DNA from: Amylibacter sp. IMCC11727 | GTDB taxonomy: Bacteria; Pseudomonadota; Alphaproteobacteria; Rhodobacterales; Rhodobacteraceae | Direction: 5' to 3' | Length of the DNA stretch: 64,000 nt | Assembly: GCF_029854195.1 (NCBI RefSeq) | Contig: NZ_CP122960.1 | Coordinates: forward strand, 3,106,001 to 3,170,000 | Part shown: in pieces, positions 9,162 through 17,697 of the stretch | Numbering within the stretch: position 1 is the stretch's first letter | Layout: the number at the start of each line of letters is the position of its first letter | Position numbers and translations under genes: made by a program | The notes under the pieces: model-generated | The model's database searches: none | What the model saw: only the letters and a program-made list of their open reading frames with translations | Told to the model about the DNA's origin: nothing

Positions 9162-9968
9162 ATGTATACTCAAATGAACATCGCGAGTCCCATGCCTCTT
9201 ACCCCACGCCAAGATCTCATTCTTAAAACGCTGCGCCGTGACGGTCGCGTGGGTGTGGATGAACTTGCAGAACAGATGGCTGTCGCCACGCAAACCATTC
9301 GCCGTGATCTGTCCGTTTTGTGTGAAGCTGGTTTGGCCACGCGCACCCATGGCGGCGCGAAGCTGATGCAATCTGGAACCGCCATTGCCTATGAAAACCG
9401 CCGCCTTCAGCATACAGCGGCAAAACAAGCCATCGCAAAAACCGCTGCGGGCCTGATCCAAAACAATACCTCTCTGGCCCTGAACATTGGCACCACAACC
9501 GAACAAGTGGCCGAACACCTGCGCCTGCACTCAGGGCTGACGGTGATCACCAACAACACAAATATCGTTCCCATTTTACGCCGCACCGATCTGACCTCGC
9601 TCGTTCTGATTGGCGGAGAAATCCGCTTGTCTGACGGCGCAGTGGTGGGCGGCGATGCGCTCGACACGATTGCCAAATACAAAGTGGACACAGCCATCAT
9701 CGGTGCCTCCAGCCTTGATCCAGATGGCGCGGTGCTTGATTTCGACCAACGCGAAGTGATGGTGGCCCGCGCCCTGCTGAACGCAGCCCGTCAAAAAATC
9801 CTCGTAGCAGACGTTTCAAAATTCGACGCCACCGCCCCACACAAGATTTGCACAGCTACCGATCTTGACGTGATCATCCTAAACGCCCCGCCCCCTGCGC
9901 CATTTGCAGCGCGGATTGAAAACAGCCAAACCAAACTTATCATCGCGGATGACCCAAACCATGACTGA
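9162..9968 (+). CDS. glpR: DeoR-family transcriptional repressor, GlpR type
   Basis: 268 residues with a DeoR-type helix-turn-helix near the N-terminus (DELAEQMAVATQTIRRDL, then the THGGA signature). A C-terminal sugar-phosphate sensor domain follows (NIGTTTEQVAEHL, GGEIRLSDGAVVG, DKSKF-like ADVSKFD). Its ATGA overlap with glpD indicates that it controls glycerol-3-phosphate catabolism, as in the GlpR family. No good ribosome binding site marks the start. ATG at 9162 gives the longest form, but Met at 9192 (MPLTPRQ) fits the usual family N-terminus better. Confidence 0.88.
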   Translation: MYTQMNIASPMPLTPRQDLILKTLRRDGRVGVDELAEQMAVATQTIRRDLSVLCEAGLATRTHGGAKLMQSGTAIAYENRRLQHTAAKQAIAKTAAGLIQNNTSLALNIGTTTEQVAEHLRLHSGLTVITNNTNIVPILRRTDLTSLVLIGGEIRLSDGAVVGGDALDTIAKYKVDTAIIGASSLDPDGAVLDFDQREVMVARALLNAARQKILVADVSKFDATAPHKICTATDLDVIILNAPPPAPFAARIENSQTKLIIADDPNHD

Positions 9969-11538
9969 CGCAAACACCACCGTGGATCTCTTCATCATTG
10001 GGGGCGGCATCAACGGGTGCGGCATTGCTCGCGATGCCGTGGGGCGCGGCTATTCCGTTAAACTTGCAGAAATGAACGACCTTGGCTCCGCCACATCTTC
10101 TGCTTCGACCAAACTGTTTCACGGCGGCCTGCGCTACCTTGAGTTTTTCGAATTCCGCTTGGTGCGCGAGGCTTTGATCGAACGCGAAACGCTGCTACGC
10201 GCCATGCCGCACATGTCTTGGCCCATGCGCTTTGTGCTGCCCTATCATGACGATATGCGCTTCGAAAGCGATACACCCGCATCACGCCTGCTGTCTTTCT
10301 TTATGCCATGGATGAGGGGCCGCCGCCCTGCGTGGATGATCCGATTGGCGCTGTTCCTTTATGACAATTTGGGCGGGCGCAAAATCCTGCCTAGAACCCG
10401 AACGCTCAACCTGAAAACCGCTGCCGAAGGCATGCCCCTCGATCCAAAATTCGAAACCGCTTTTGAATACTCCGATTGCTGGGTCGAAGATGCCCGCCTT
10501 GTGGTTCTGAACGCCCGCGATGCCGCTCATCGGGGCGCACAGATCATGGTGCAGACCAAAGTGGTCAGTACCGCCTACAAAGACGGTCTTTGGCACATCA
10601 CCACCCAAAATGCAGCTGGGGATGAAACAACCCACACGGCCAAAATGATCGTTAACGCCGCTGGCCCATGGGTCGAAGACGTTATTCATAAAACCATGCG
10701 GCTCAAAACCAACGAAGGCGTTCGCCTTGTGCGTGGTAGCCACATCGTCACCAAACAGCTCTATAACCACGACAAATGCTATTTCTTTCAGGGCGAAGAC
10801 GGTCGCATCATTTTCACCATTCCCTATGAGGATGATTTCACCCTAATCGGCACCACCGATGCAGATCACACAGACGCCAGCACCCCACCTGAATGCACAC
10901 CTGCTGAAACGGATTACCTCGTCAATTTTGCCAACAAATACCTCAAACAAAACATTTCCGCTGACGATGTTGTGTGGACGTATTCTGGCGTGCGCCCGCT
11001 CTATGATGACGGTGCAGATTCCGCCACGGCGGCCACACGCGAGTATGTATTACGGGTCAACACTTCGCTCGGCGGCCCCGTGCTGAACGTGTTCGGCGGC
11101 AAAATCACCACCTATCGACGCTTGGCAGAATCCGCGCTGGAAAAAATCAACGAAACGCTGGGCCAATCCCCCACCATCTGGACCGCAGGCGTCCCGATGC
11201 CAGGAGGCGATTTCCCCGTTTCAGGGGTGAACGATTTGCGGGCAGACCTCGCCAAACATATGCCTTTCCTACCAGCCCAAACCATCAACCGATTGATCCG
11301 CCAATACGGAACCGAAGCCAAAAGTATTTTCGCAAGCATCACATCAGCAGACGATCTTGGCCCCGACCTCGGCGCACATGTTTACCCAGTGGAACTGGAT
11401 TGGGCCATTGCAAACGAATGGGTGCGAACCGGCGATGATTTCCTATGGCGGCGCTCAAAACTTGGCCTGCGGGTCACGGCCGAACAATCGGCGACCATCG
11501 ACGCCTACATTCAAAACGCCTGCGCGCGCCTTAACTAA
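9961..11538 (+). CDS. glpD: FAD-dependent glycerol-3-phosphate dehydrogenase
   Basis: 525 residues. It oxidises sn-glycerol 3-phosphate to dihydroxyacetone phosphate and feeds electrons to the quinone pool at the inner membrane. The FAD-binding GGGINGCGIARDA motif is near residue 12 and the STKLFHGGLRYLE region near 50. The FTIPYEDDFTLIGTTD and GGKITTYRRLAE segments are typical of aerobic GlpD. The start at 9961 overlaps the glpR stop; longer in-frame starts would run into glpR. The 3' end overlaps the opposing TetR gene by 8 bases. No glycerol transporter or kinase is adjacent. Confidence 0.95.
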   Translation: MTDANTTVDLFIIGGGINGCGIARDAVGRGYSVKLAEMNDLGSATSSASTKLFHGGLRYLEFFEFRLVREALIERETLLRAMPHMSWPMRFVLPYHDDMRFESDTPASRLLSFFMPWMRGRRPAWMIRLALFLYDNLGGRKILPRTRTLNLKTAAEGMPLDPKFETAFEYSDCWVEDARLVVLNARDAAHRGAQIMVQTKVVSTAYKDGLWHITTQNAAGDETTHTAKMIVNAAGPWVEDVIHKTMRLKTNEGVRLVRGSHIVTKQLYNHDKCYFFQGEDGRIIFTIPYEDDFTLIGTTDADHTDASTPPECTPAETDYLVNFANKYLKQNISADDVVWTYSGVRPLYDDGADSATAATREYVLRVNTSLGGPVLNVFGGKITTYRRLAESALEKINETLGQSPTIWTAGVPMPGGDFPVSGVNDLRADLAKHMPFLPAQTINRLIRQYGTEAKSIFASITSADDLGPDLGAHVYPVELDWAIANEWVRTGDDFLWRRSKLGLRVTAEQSATIDAYIQNACARLN

Positions 11539-12094
11539 GCCGATCCTGCAACAACGATGTTGCCGCGCGAAACACTGCAATTTCCCCGCTAACACGCGCC
11601 GCCAATTGCGCCCCTTCCAACAGGGGCAGCATTGCCGCCGCTTCCTTTGCCGCATCCACAACACCCGCAATCGAGCCGTCCTGTTGCCCCTGCGCAAACA
11701 CGCCGCCAATCCATTCCATCATGGCCGCACGAAACTGCGCCATCTGGTCGAGCGTTTCTGCACACAAGCTGTCTCGACTATTGGACAATGCCACACACAA
11801 ACACAGGCAGGTCCCGTTCTCCAACGCCGACTCGTACTGCGAGATCAAAGCGCGCAAGCGCCCCGCGCCTGTTTCCTCGGCGCTCTCAATTTGCGCACAC
11901 ACGCCAACAAATGTTTCGCGATACCGCCGCATCATGGCCACGCTTAACGATGCCTTGCTGGGGAAATGATAATGGATACTGGCTTTGCGGATGCCCACAT
12001 CCTGCGCCAGATCGGCATAGCTGAAACCGTCAAACCCAAACCGTCGGGCCGCGCGCTCCGCTGAATCGAGCAATGCTGTTTTTGTATCGCTCAT
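11531..12094 (-). CDS. TetR/AcrR-family transcriptional regulator
   Basis: 187 residues. The N-terminal TetR helix-turn-helix (about 20-60) reads GFSYADLAQDVGIRKASIHYHFPSK in substance, and the rest is a helical ligand-binding domain with a Cys-rich stretch (TCLCLCVAL). The ATG at 12094 overlaps the stop of the upstream amine oxidase gene (ATGA), so it is the last gene of a cupin-oxidase-regulator operon. Longer in-frame starts would lie inside the oxidase gene. A partly palindromic site upstream of the operon at 13880-13899 is a plausible autoregulatory operator. Confidence 0.9.
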   Translation of the reverse strand: MSDTKTALLDSAERAARRFGFDGFSYADLAQDVGIRKASIHYHFPSKASLSVAMMRRYRETFVGVCAQIESAEETGAGRLRALISQYESALENGTCLCLCVALSNSRDSLCAETLDQMAQFRAAMMEWIGGVFAQGQQDGSIAGVVDAAKEAAAMLPLLEGAQLAARVSGEIAVFRAATSLLQDRLS

Positions 12095-13164
12095 GGCACC
12101 TGCTCCTTTGCTTGGTCCACCGATCGAAATGCCTGCTCTGCGGCTTCCAGCGCCCCTTCCAGATATCCTCCGAAATCCCGCGCCACCTCGGTGCCTCCGA
12201 ACACCAATCGCCCACCCCAAAGATCGGCCAGCGCCACTGGCATTCCATACCTTGGATGCGCATACAGGGGGGCCTGATCTGCCTCCACCGCCGTGCGCGG
12301 ATCACAAGCCCAGTCCTTAATCTCCAACTTTGTCGGCGTCGTTGCGTTCTCTCCAAACAGGCGAGCCAATTGCGCGATGACTTGCTTGCGCAACACATCT
12401 TGATCGTGCCGCGCCTTTGGTGGCACACCGATAAACCCAAACAGCGCGCCTGTGGCGACTGAAACAGGTGACGCATCGTGAATTTCCACCATCGGCCCAT
12501 ATCGGCTCATGGCATCCCCAGACAATCCGCCTTCGCGCCAAAACGGACGATCATAAACCGCCACCGCCTTGGCCTGCCCTGCCATCCACGTTGGCACCGC
12601 CATCATCGCTTGCATCGCATCCGCTGGTAAAACGGGATCAAACGCGATCATCGCCGCCACGCGCGGCGGCAGCGCCAAAACAACCTGTTTCGCTGTGATC
12701 TTTGCCCCTCCGACAAAGGTTGCCTCAATCCCATCAGTGGCCCTGCGCACCTGCGATACGGCCTGCCCGAGCCGCACTGCACCCTTTGGTAAACCACGTG
12801 AAAACGCCTCCACCAAAGCCCGCATGCCACCGTCCAGCCGATGTGACCCTGCCATTGACGCATATCCTTGCCCACGATGGACCGCACCGCGTTCATCTTC
12901 AAAGCTCAGTTCACCTTCGGCGTATTGATCGAACACTTGCACCCCGAACCGCGCAACCGCTGTCGCCATACGCGGCTGCCCGTCCCAAAACCACGCGGGC
13001 CCCAGATCAAAATGATCAGCACCCACACGCATCGTTTTGATCCGTCCGCCTAAGCGATCCCGCGCCTCGACCAAGATGAAATCGCGTCCTGCCTGCGCCA
13101 AAGCATCCGCCAGCGCACAGCCCGCCAAGCCACCGCCAATAATCAGGATATCTGTCTGCTCCAC
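12091..13164 (-). CDS. FAD-dependent amine oxidase family protein
   Basis: 357 residues with an N-terminal dinucleotide-binding motif (IIGGGLAGCALADAL), the VEARDRLGGRI segment and FDLGPAWFW, all typical of flavin monoamine oxidase-like enzymes. The C-terminal FAD contact region reads LVFGGTEVARDFGGYLEGALEAA. At about 350 residues it is shorter than classical monoamine oxidases of about 450. The substrate is unknown. It begins with GTG 3 bases after the upstream cupin gene and overlaps the downstream TetR gene by 4 bases. Confidence 0.85.
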   Translation of the reverse strand: MEQTDILIIGGGLAGCALADALAQAGRDFILVEARDRLGGRIKTMRVGADHFDLGPAWFWDGQPRMATAVARFGVQVFDQYAEGELSFEDERGAVHRGQGYASMAGSHRLDGGMRALVEAFSRGLPKGAVRLGQAVSQVRRATDGIEATFVGGAKITAKQVVLALPPRVAAMIAFDPVLPADAMQAMMAVPTWMAGQAKAVAVYDRPFWREGGLSGDAMSRYGPMVEIHDASPVSVATGALFGFIGVPPKARHDQDVLRKQVIAQLARLFGENATTPTKLEIKDWACDPRTAVEADQAPLYAHPRYGMPVALADLWGGRLVFGGTEVARDFGGYLEGALEAAEQAFRSVDQAKEQVP

Positions 13165-13167
13165 GGG

Positions 13168-13845
13168 TTAAACCGCTGGTGGTTTCGCATGGGGGATATG
13201 ACGCAACTTCATCCAAACCCGCGCCCCTTTTGCCCCCGCCGTGGCCCGTAACAAACCACCCTCTGGCACACGCAACCAACCCTCAGTGCCAAGGGTGTCA
13301 CCGCTCTCTTCAAAGCCACCGTCCAGCACCAGAAATTCACCGCCTTCTGGCAGATCAAGCATCACATCCGCGCCCGCATCCCAAATCTCGGTCCGCACCG
13401 TTTCACGCGCGTCTTGAAACAACGGCATCACCGACACGCCTGCGCGATCCGCATCACGCACCGCTTCCATCTTATTCATGTCAATCTTCACCTGCGTGCG
13501 ATCCTCTAAATCAAACTGCCACAGCTTCACAAAAATCACGCACCCTGGCGCCGATCCAGGTGTATGGGCCGAAGTGGGCGGATTGCGAATGTAAGAGCCC
13601 GCAGGAAAATCCCCATGTTCATCTGAAAACACACCCTCCAGCACGATGAATTCTTCACCCCCTGTATGCGTATGCTCAGAAAACGCACTGCCAGCCGCAT
13701 ATCGCACAATTGTCGTGGCCCGCGCCACCTCGCCGCCGATACGATCAAGCATCCGCCGATCAACGCCTGGCATTGGGGATTTCACCCAGTCCACTTGATC
13801 CGAATGAACCACCACGCGTTTGCTAAAATCTGCATTCAAATCCAT
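13168..13845 (-). CDS. Double-cupin (ChrR-like) protein
   Basis: 225 residues with two cupin barrels. The first (about 40-115) has a full metal-binding set: EHTHTGGEEFIVLEGVF, then a later His in SAHTPGS. The second (about 145-220) is degenerate and lacks histidines at those positions. The shape resembles the ChrR cupin domain of anti-sigma proteins, but no zinc anti-sigma N-terminal domain and no sigma-factor gene are nearby. It probably acts as a small metal-binding enzyme or sensor working with the adjacent flavin oxidase. First gene of a three-gene operon. Confidence 0.82.
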   Translation of the reverse strand: MDLNADFSKRVVVHSDQVDWVKSPMPGVDRRMLDRIGGEVARATTIVRYAAGSAFSEHTHTGGEEFIVLEGVFSDEHGDFPAGSYIRNPPTSAHTPGSAPGCVIFVKLWQFDLEDRTQVKIDMNKMEAVRDADRAGVSVMPLFQDARETVRTEIWDAGADVMLDLPEGGEFLVLDGGFEESGDTLGTEGWLRVPEGGLLRATAGAKGARVWMKLRHIPHAKPPAV

Positions 13846-13879
13846 GACTGTGATCCCTTTGTATCCACTATTTGAATTT

Positions 13880-13899
13880 TACCTACCAACTAGTAGATA
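13880..13899. promoter_or_regulatory. Putative TetR-type operator
   Basis: The site TACCTACCAA then CTAGTAGATA is an inverted repeat matching at 7 of 10 paired positions. It lies between the divergent cupin operon and hyi, 35 bases upstream of the cupin start. The size and place fit autoregulation by the TetR protein encoded last in the operon. Confidence 0.5.
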
Positions 13900-13975
13900 A
13901 ACAATCAAGACCAGATCCCCCTTTGCGCTCCACCCGCGCTGTGCAAAGTGTAAATCAGCGACCAAAGGGAATTCC

Positions 13976-14749
13976 ATGACTGCACCCAAACCAAAATTCT
14001 CCGCAAACCTCGGGTTTCTCTGGGCAGACATCCCGCTGCCCGATGCCATTCACGCCGCCCACGGGGCGGGGTTTGACGCGGTTGAATGCCATTGGCCCTA
14101 TGCAACGCCAGCCCATGACGTTACCGCGGCCCTTGATGAAACAGGCCTGCAAATGCTCAGCCTTAACACCGCGCGCGGCACAGGGGGTGCGGGGGATTTT
14201 GGCCTCAGCGCCCTGCCTGATCGCGTTGCCCAAGCCCGCGCTGCCATTGATCAGGCCATCGACTATGCCACAGCGATCAACACGCCAAACATTCACGTCC
14301 TCGCAGGCAACGCACACGGGCACACAGCCCACGCCACCTTTATTGAAAACCTACACTACGCCACCACACAGGCGGCCCAGCGCGACATCACAATTTTGAT
14401 CGAACCGCTCAATCGCTTTGACGCACCGAACTACTTTCTGAAAACAACAGATCAAGCCGCAGCGATCCTCAAAGAGGTGTCCGTCCCAAACCTCAAACTC
14501 ATGTTTGATTGTTACCATGTGGGGCGTACCGAAGGGGATGTCGCAAACCGCTTTACCGCGCTGCGCCCCTTCATTGGTCATGTGCAATTCGCTTCAGTGC
14601 CGGATCGTGGCAGACCAGACCAAGGCACGCTCGATTACGCCGCAGTCTTCAAACACATCACAGATGCAGGATACACCGCACCTTTGGGCGCAGAATACAA
14701 ACCCAACGGCCCAACAGATGAAACCCTCCACTGGATGCACATCCTTTAA
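13976..14749 (+). CDS. hyi: Hydroxypyruvate isomerase family protein (TIM barrel)
   Basis: 257 residues of the xylose-isomerase-like TIM barrel family. Hyi interconverts hydroxypyruvate and tartronate semialdehyde in glyoxylate metabolism. Recognisable parts are NLGFLWADIPLPDAI at the N-terminus, the metal-ligand segments EPLNRFD (Glu) and MFDCYHVGRTEGD (Asp and His), VQFASVPDRGRPDQGTLDY and the C-terminal GAEYKP with the last Glu. The start has a GGGA binding site at suitable distance. No glyoxylate carboligase or tartronate reductase lies next to it, so the substrate remains family-level. Confidence 0.85.
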   Translation: MTAPKPKFSANLGFLWADIPLPDAIHAAHGAGFDAVECHWPYATPAHDVTAALDETGLQMLSLNTARGTGGAGDFGLSALPDRVAQARAAIDQAIDYATAINTPNIHVLAGNAHGHTAHATFIENLHYATTQAAQRDITILIEPLNRFDAPNYFLKTTDQAAAILKEVSVPNLKLMFDCYHVGRTEGDVANRFTALRPFIGHVQFASVPDRGRPDQGTLDYAAVFKHITDAGYTAPLGAEYKPNGPTDETLHWMHIL

Positions 14750-14779
14750 AGCGTCCTACCAAATACCAAAATCCAAACC

Positions 14780-16393
14780 CTAAGGCCGCTCGGCAAAAGG
14801 CTTGCCAAACACCTCTTCAAATTCAGCTTCATCCCAGAACCCGATCAAAATACCTGGTGGTTCTTTTCCCGTCACCGCCTCGATCCATTCTGGCGTTTTG
14901 GTAATGCGGGCATGATGCTGACGGGACCAACGCCCGATTTCGGCATCCATCCGTTCGCGCACCGCCACATGTTCGCTGTCATCGCTCGCGCCCAAATCCA
15001 CCAATTCCTGTGGATCATTTTCCAAATCAAACAGCATGGGTCGATACCCTTCGGCGTGAACGTATTTCCACCGCGCATCACAACACATGATCAATCGCGC
15101 ATCTTCTTGTGCGTTCTTCAAAATTTCACGGGCAGGCCGCGTGGCGTAATCATACTCCGAAATCGCATATTCGCGCCATTTCACCGGTGTGCCCCACAAC
15201 AGCGGTGTCAAATCGCGCCCCTCAAGAATATGTGGCAGCTCTGGCCCCCCAAACCCATTCAAGAAGGTCGGTGCCAGATCAATCATTTCAACCAACGCAT
15301 CACTTGATGTGCCCCGAGTCGCATCTGCCTCTGGCCTTGGATCGCTGATAATCAACGGCACGCGCACGGATTGATCGTGAAACAGGTCCTTTTCCCCCAT
15401 CCAATGATCCCCCAGATAATCTCCATGATCCGAAGACATGACGATCATGGTATCCTCCATCAGGCCGCGTTCTTCCATCCAATCGAACAGCAGCCCCAAT
15501 TGATCATCAATCTGCTTCACCAACCCCATATAGGCAGGGATCACGCGTTCGCGCACCTTATCGCGGCTAAAGCTCTGACAAATCCGCGTTTGCATATAGG
15601 CCCCAAACACGGGCTGCGGATCATCCTTTTCTGCCTCTGATCGGATTGGCGGCACGATGTGCTCTGGCCCATACATGTTGTGATACGGGGCAGGCACGAT
15701 ATAGGGCCAATGGGGTTTGATAAACGACAGATGGCACATCCACGGCTGATCGCCCGCGCGCTCCATAAACTCCATCGCGCGGCGCGTCATATAGGGCGTT
15801 TCTGAAAGCTCCTCAGGGATATCCGCAGGCAAATGATTGGTTTCCAAAAGCCATCCCGACACACGATTTCCGTCTGCATCAATCGCCCCATTTGCCCGTG
15901 TTTCCCAGCCGTTTTCATCCGCGATGCCCTGCTCTTTTAACCACGCATTATAGCGTGGGTTCGGATCATAAGGGCCAAGGGGATGCAGCCCATCATCGCG
16001 ATCAAACGCCTCAAACCCACATTGAGACACACGCTGGCCAACCTCGGACTCTGGATCAATACCCAACCGTTTCATGCCTTCAAAATCAGGGATCATATGA
16101 GTTTTACCCACCAGCACAGGGCGCACTCCAATCTCGCGCAAATGATCCCCGAGCGTTGGCTCACCAACCCGCAAGGGGAACCCGTTCCACGTGGCCCCAT
16201 GACTGCGGGTGTAGCGACCCGTATAGGCGCTCATGCGGCTGGGTCCGCAAACGGGCGATTGCACATAGGCGCGATCAAACTTCACGCCGCGCTTGGCCAG
16301 TTTATCAATATTGGGCGTATGCAGATGTGGATGACCATAACAGGACAAGTAATCCCAGCGCAGTTGATCTGCCATGATCCAAAGAACGTTCAT
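14780..16393 (-). CDS. Sulfatase / phosphonate monoester hydrolase family enzyme
   Basis: 537 residues of the alkaline phosphatase superfamily. Cys49 in VCGPSRMSAYTGR fits the CxPxR motif that is converted to formylglycine, and MADQLRWDYLSCYG supplies N-terminal metal ligands. The SSDHGDYLGDHWMGEKDLFHDQSVRVPLI segment and the large size resemble phosphonate monoester hydrolases and arylsulfatases. The start ATG at 16393 follows AAGGTG; GTG or ATG codons just upstream are possible. There is no signal peptide, so it is probably cytoplasmic. No formylglycine-generating enzyme is visible in the window. Tandem palindromes lie 140-180 bases upstream. Confidence 0.88.
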   Translation of the reverse strand: MNVLWIMADQLRWDYLSCYGHPHLHTPNIDKLAKRGVKFDRAYVQSPVCGPSRMSAYTGRYTRSHGATWNGFPLRVGEPTLGDHLREIGVRPVLVGKTHMIPDFEGMKRLGIDPESEVGQRVSQCGFEAFDRDDGLHPLGPYDPNPRYNAWLKEQGIADENGWETRANGAIDADGNRVSGWLLETNHLPADIPEELSETPYMTRRAMEFMERAGDQPWMCHLSFIKPHWPYIVPAPYHNMYGPEHIVPPIRSEAEKDDPQPVFGAYMQTRICQSFSRDKVRERVIPAYMGLVKQIDDQLGLLFDWMEERGLMEDTMIVMSSDHGDYLGDHWMGEKDLFHDQSVRVPLIISDPRPEADATRGTSSDALVEMIDLAPTFLNGFGGPELPHILEGRDLTPLLWGTPVKWREYAISEYDYATRPAREILKNAQEDARLIMCCDARWKYVHAEGYRPMLFDLENDPQELVDLGASDDSEHVAVRERMDAEIGRWSRQHHARITKTPEWIEAVTGKEPPGILIGFWDEAEFEEVFGKPFAERP

Positions 16394-16532
16394 TTCCATC
16401 ACCTTATTAACGAATGCACCGTGTTCACCCTAACGACAATAGTCATGCACACAAGCAGCGCCAGCGAAAAGAGATGCGCCATATTATGGCAAGCCTTTGA
16501 AACCTAAACACAAACCCCGATGACCCAACTTT

Positions 16533-16572
16533 CACAACGCGTTGTGTAAGACGCGTCATATATGACGCGTCT
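16533..16572. repeat. Two adjacent perfect palindromes
   Basis: CACAACGCGTTGTG (16533-16546) is a perfect 14-base palindrome. After two bases comes a perfect 24-base palindrome (16549-16572) made of AGACGCGTCATA and its reverse complement with no spacer. They lie in the 260-base gap between the sulfatase start and the end of the ABC binding-protein gene. They may be operator sites for the sulfatase promoter. The lack of a loop and of a T-tract makes them unlike a terminator. Confidence 0.7.
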
Positions 16573-16611
16573 GGATTAACCCCAGGTTCATCAATCTTAA
16601 TGCTGCGCATT

Positions 16612-16646
16612 AAAAAACCGCGCCACAGGTATCCCACGGCGCGGTT
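16612..16646 (-). terminator. Rho-independent terminator after the ABC binding-protein gene
   Basis: Read on the minus strand, AACCGCGCC pairs with GGCGCGGTT around a 13-base loop and is followed by TTTT. It begins about 20 bases after the binding-protein stop codon and closes the pyrimidine transport operon. Confidence 0.9.
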
Positions 16647-16666
16647 CAATTCGGTTCGGTGGTGAC

Positions 16667-17665
16667 TTACTTCAGCGCCAAATCGGTAATCTCAGATGTC
16701 CAAGCACCCTCAGGCGCTTTGGTGATTACAGGATCAGACCCACCAGACAACAGGCTTTGCACCGTGCGTTCTGCCGCTGCCACATCCAGCGCACCAGAAG
16801 ACCCAGCGGTCAGTTTCGCCACTTCGCCCATCATGCGTTTTTGGTGCTTTTCGGTCTGCGCACCCGTCGCATCGTTATCCAAAACGATCATTGCCGCTTC
16901 ATCAGGGTTTGCTTCCGCATATTTCCACCCTTTCATGGACGCGCGCACGAATTTCACCATGTTCTCTTTGAACACAGGGTCCTTCAGATTTTCGCCCAGC
17001 ACGTACATGCCATCTTCCAGCGTCGCGACGCCTTGGTCCTCATACTTGAACACCACCAAATCATCTGGTGTCAGGCCCGCATCAATGATCTGCCAATACT
17101 CATTATACGTCATAGTAGACACACAAGCCGCTTGCCCTTGCAGAATCGGATCAACGTTAAAGCCCTGTTTCAGAACCGTCACACCACCATCAGACCCATC
17201 GGTGGCCAAGCCAAGTTTGCTCATCCAGCTCAGGAACGGATACTCGTTACCAAAGAACCAAACACCCAGCGTCTTACCCGCGAAATCCGCAGGGCTGGAA
17301 ATGCCCGCATCCTTGCGACAGGTCAGCATCATTCCTGATGATGTGAACGGCTGCGCGATGTTCACAAGGTCCAAACCCTTTTCACGTGACGCAAGCGCAG
17401 ATGGCATCCAATCGAGAACCACATCAGCCCCGCCACCCGCAATCACCTGTGCGGGCGCGATGTCTGGCCCACCAGGTTTAATCTCAACTGTCAGGCCTTC
17501 CTCGGCGTAAAATCCCTTATCCTGCGCCACATAATAGCCAGCGAACTGCGCCTGCGTGACCCATTTCAACTGCAACGTCACCTTATTTGCGTGCCCATCC
17601 GCACTTGCAAACGTGCCCCCCAAGGCCATCGCGCCTGCCAGCGCGGCTGCGAGTAAAGTTTTCAT
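16667..17665 (-). CDS. ABC transporter substrate-binding protein, NMT1/THI5-like
   Basis: 332 residues with a Sec signal peptide (about 1-22, cleavage near FASADG). The fold motifs are those of NMT1/THI5-like periplasmic binding proteins: LQLKWVTQAQFAGYYVAQDKG, GGPDIAPAQVIAGGGAD and GKTLGVWFFGNE. This family carries pyrimidine precursors, riboflavin-like compounds and related substrates. Here the operon also carries dihydropyrimidinase, so uptake of a pyrimidine or its dihydro or ureido product is the likely role. It is the last gene of the transporter operon and is followed by a strong terminator. AGGAG precedes the start. Confidence 0.92.
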   Translation of the reverse strand: MKTLLAAALAGAMALGGTFASADGHANKVTLQLKWVTQAQFAGYYVAQDKGFYAEEGLTVEIKPGGPDIAPAQVIAGGGADVVLDWMPSALASREKGLDLVNIAQPFTSSGMMLTCRKDAGISSPADFAGKTLGVWFFGNEYPFLSWMSKLGLATDGSDGGVTVLKQGFNVDPILQGQAACVSTMTYNEYWQIIDAGLTPDDLVVFKYEDQGVATLEDGMYVLGENLKDPVFKENMVKFVRASMKGWKYAEANPDEAAMIVLDNDATGAQTEKHQKRMMGEVAKLTAGSSGALDVAAAERTVQSLLSGGSDPVITKAPEGAWTSEITDLALK

Positions 17666-17697
17666 AGTCTCTCTCCTAGTTGGTTAATCATTGGTCT

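Noticed and set aside
9140..9180. GlpR operator upstream of glpR
   Set aside because: AACGAAC-like half sites are visible but the symmetry and spacing do not match a known operator well enough.
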